A stretch of DNA of 64,000 bases. Origin: Clostridia bacterium. GTDB taxonomy: Bacteria; Bacillota; Clostridia; Oscillospirales; CAG-272. The notes beneath the pieces are model-generated. The model saw only the letters and a list, made by a program, of their open reading frames with translations, was not told where the DNA came from and made no database searches. The stretch is from contig JAFTJZ010000026.1 in the NCBI GenBank assembly GCA_017456145.1, positions 1 through 64,000 on the forward strand, written 5' to 3'. Of the stretch, positions 62,742 through 64,000 are shown one piece after another (within the stretch, counting starts at the first letter, position 1; each line of letters starts with the position of its first letter). A program made the position numbers and the translations under genes.

Positions 62742-63632
62742 TCAGACGTTGAGCCCTGCTGCTCTCATGCAGGCAAGAAGCTTTTCGCGATTGGCATCTT
62801 CCATGACCGTCAGTGGCAGACGCAGCTCATTGGAGCAAAAGCCCATAGCGCTCATGGCAGCCTTGACGGGGATGGGATTGACCTCGCTGAAGAGAGCGTT
62901 GATCAGGGGGAGAAGATCCAGCTGCATACGGCAGCTTTGTGCGACCTTACCGTCAAAGAAGGCACGACACATGGCAACCGTTTCGGCAGGCATGACGTTG
63001 GAAAGGACGGAAATGACGCCCTGACCTCCCAGCGAGAGAACGGGAACGATCTGATCGTCATTGCCCGAGTAGATGTCCAGCTTGCCGCGGGTCAGTGCTG
63101 CCAGCTCGGCGATCTGAGAGATGTTGCCGCTTGCCTCCTTAATGGCACGGATGTTGGGATGCTCGGCAAGGGCGGCAGCAGTCTTCGGCAGAATGTTACA
63201 GCCCGTGCGGGAAGGGACGTTATAGAGAATGATGGGCTTGTCGGATGCATCGGCTATGGCGCCAAAGGATGCAATCAGGCCGTTTTGCGTCGCCTTGTTA
63301 TAATAGGGGGTCACGACCAGCATGGCATCTGCTCCGACCTCACAGGCATAACGGGTCAGTTCAATGGCATAGGCGGTATCGTTGGAGCCGGTGCCTGCAA
63401 TGACAGGAACCTTACCGCCGACGCGCTCCACGGTGAAACGGATGACCTCGCGATGCTCCTCATCGCTCAGCGTGGAGGCCTCGCCGGTGGTGCCTGCAGC
63501 AACAATGGCGTTGATGCCCATGGCGAGCTGCCAATCAATCAGCTTGCCGTAGTCCTCATAGTTGACTGCACCGTCGGTCAGGGGGGTGGTGATCGCAGTG
63601 GCGGCGCCTCGGAAAATAGGTTGGTTGTTCAT
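62742..63632 (-). CDS. dapA: 4-hydroxy-tetrahydrodipicolinate synthase
   Basis: Condenses pyruvate and aspartate semialdehyde. The catalytic Tyr is in LYNVPSRTGCN and the Schiff-base Lys in IRAIKEASGN; AAGTTGEASTL is the conserved N-terminal segment. Length 296. ATG at 63632 follows AAAAGGAG; the longer frame reaches into the riboswitch leader. First gene behind the lysine riboswitch. Confidence 0.96.
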   Translation of the reverse strand: MNNQPIFRGAATAITTPLTDGAVNYEDYGKLIDWQLAMGINAIVAAGTTGEASTLSDEEHREVIRFTVERVGGKVPVIAGTGSNDTAYAIELTRYACEVGADAMLVVTPYYNKATQNGLIASFGAIADASDKPIILYNVPSRTGCNILPKTAAALAEHPNIRAIKEASGNISQIAELAALTRGKLDIYSGNDDQIVPVLSLGGQGVISVLSNVMPAETVAMCRAFFDGKVAQSCRMQLDLLPLINALFSEVNPIPVKAAMSAMGFCSNELRLPLTVMEDANREKLLACMRAAGLNV

Positions 63633-63694
63633 GGTAAAATTCTCCTTTTTGATGTTGATTTTTCTAAAAATTAAGATACGTCGGGGTATGAAGA

Positions 63695-63728
63695 CAAAAA
63701 AAGGTGACTGCCGATCATGCAACCACCT
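63695..63728 (-). terminator. Riboswitch expression-platform terminator
   Basis: On the minus strand AGGTGGTTGC pairs with GCAGTCACCT (two mismatches), followed by T7 (63696-63702), between the aptamer and dapA. Lysine binding should favour this hairpin and stop transcription. Confidence 0.75.
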
Positions 63729-63795
63729 TCATTTAACAAACATTCCGTCCGAACCCCCAATATCGGTAAACGGAAATGTGTCTGTTCAATATCAA

Positions 63796-63952
63796 GATAG
63801 CTCTCCGCATTTCTGCGACAACAGCACGAATCTTATTTCCTGCTGCCAGGTCATCTCTTGTACCGCGAGATGCCTTCGGCACCTGATCCTTTCACCCTGC
63901 CTGCCCGGTCGGCACTGACGGCATGGTTACTCTTTTCATAGTGCGCCTCTAT
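63796..63952 (-). ncRNA. Lysine riboswitch (L box)
   Basis: On the minus strand the aptamer begins GATAGAGGCGC and closes with GAGAGCTATC, the P1 pairing being GATAG/CTATC. Inside are GAAAAGAGTA, the conserved GGTGAAAGGA segment, GTGCCGAAGGC and CTGGCAGC, all matching the known lysine aptamer. It controls dapA-dapB-lysA, which is the expected gene set. Confidence 0.95.
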
Positions 63953-63963
63953 CGGTTATGGGT

Positions 63964-63992
63964 ATTGTAACACAAACAAATCGCTTTGTCAA
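63964..63992 (-). promoter_or_regulatory. Promoter of the lysine operon
   Basis: On the minus strand TTGACA (63987-63992), 17-base spacer, TACAAT (63964-63969), 11 bases before the aptamer. Confidence 0.88.
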
Positions 63993-64000
63993 GTGTTCTT

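Overview
The window looks like chromosome of a member of the Clostridia (Firmicutes), probably an uncultured gut-type lineage. The supporting signs are a lysine riboswitch over dapA-dapB-lysA, a CIRCE-controlled hrcA-grpE-dnaK-dnaJ operon, a Prp-type protease between L21 and an N-terminally extended L27, an electron-transfer (PyrK) type dihydroorotate dehydrogenase, a CxxxCxxC radical SAM protein, AGGAGG-type ribosome binding sites, and many TTGACA-17-TATAAT promoters. Genus cannot be decided from sequence reading alone. Most of the window is moderately GC-rich; the first 2.2 kb is visibly more A+T-rich.

Layout. 1-2210: tail of a GHKL histidine kinase and a peptide-exporter-type ABC protein with a damaged Walker A. 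2480-4285: M28 peptidase and a small membrane protein. 4442-9572: nucleoside-type BMP-family ABC importer, followed by an AAA ATPase. 10482-19655: pyrimidine operon pyrC-carB-pyrK-pyrD-pyrF-pyrE-pyrB-pyrI behind an attenuator-like leader; carA and pyrR are absent. 19742-20236: tRNA-Leu(UAG) followed by two degenerate ~163-bp units, each ending in a copy of the tRNA 3' end. 20441-29091: an unusual locus of four paralogous lipoproteins interleaved with three ABC-2-like membrane proteins, one ATPase and a fifth, unrelated lipoprotein. 29092-30024: palindromic repeats and a small membrane gene. 30025-34870 (minus): complete liv-type branched-chain amino acid importer. 35053-44711 (minus): housekeeping genes (thrH-like, a 46-residue membrane protein, parC, sua5, prfA, M18 peptidase, lytic transglycosylase, coaE, Gfo/Idh oxidoreductase). 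44783-47123: alpha/beta hydrolase, then rplU-prp-rpmA. 47177-53980: surface-acylation locus resembling dlt (adenylation enzyme, carrier protein, MBOAT, SGNH-like protein) flanked by a transglutaminase lipoprotein, a small lipoprotein and a radical SAM protein. 54121-60083: heat-shock operon plus prmA. 60145-63992 (minus): lysine riboswitch, dapA, dapB, lysA and a small membrane protein.

The best candidates for undescribed biology are the four-lipoprotein/ABC locus (with recent sequence exchange between two of the lipoproteins) and the dlt-like locus whose SGNH-like protein has Cys at the nucleophile position. The tRNA-tail tandem repeat and the pyr leader are secondary leads. All functional calls come from motif reading; no database search was run.
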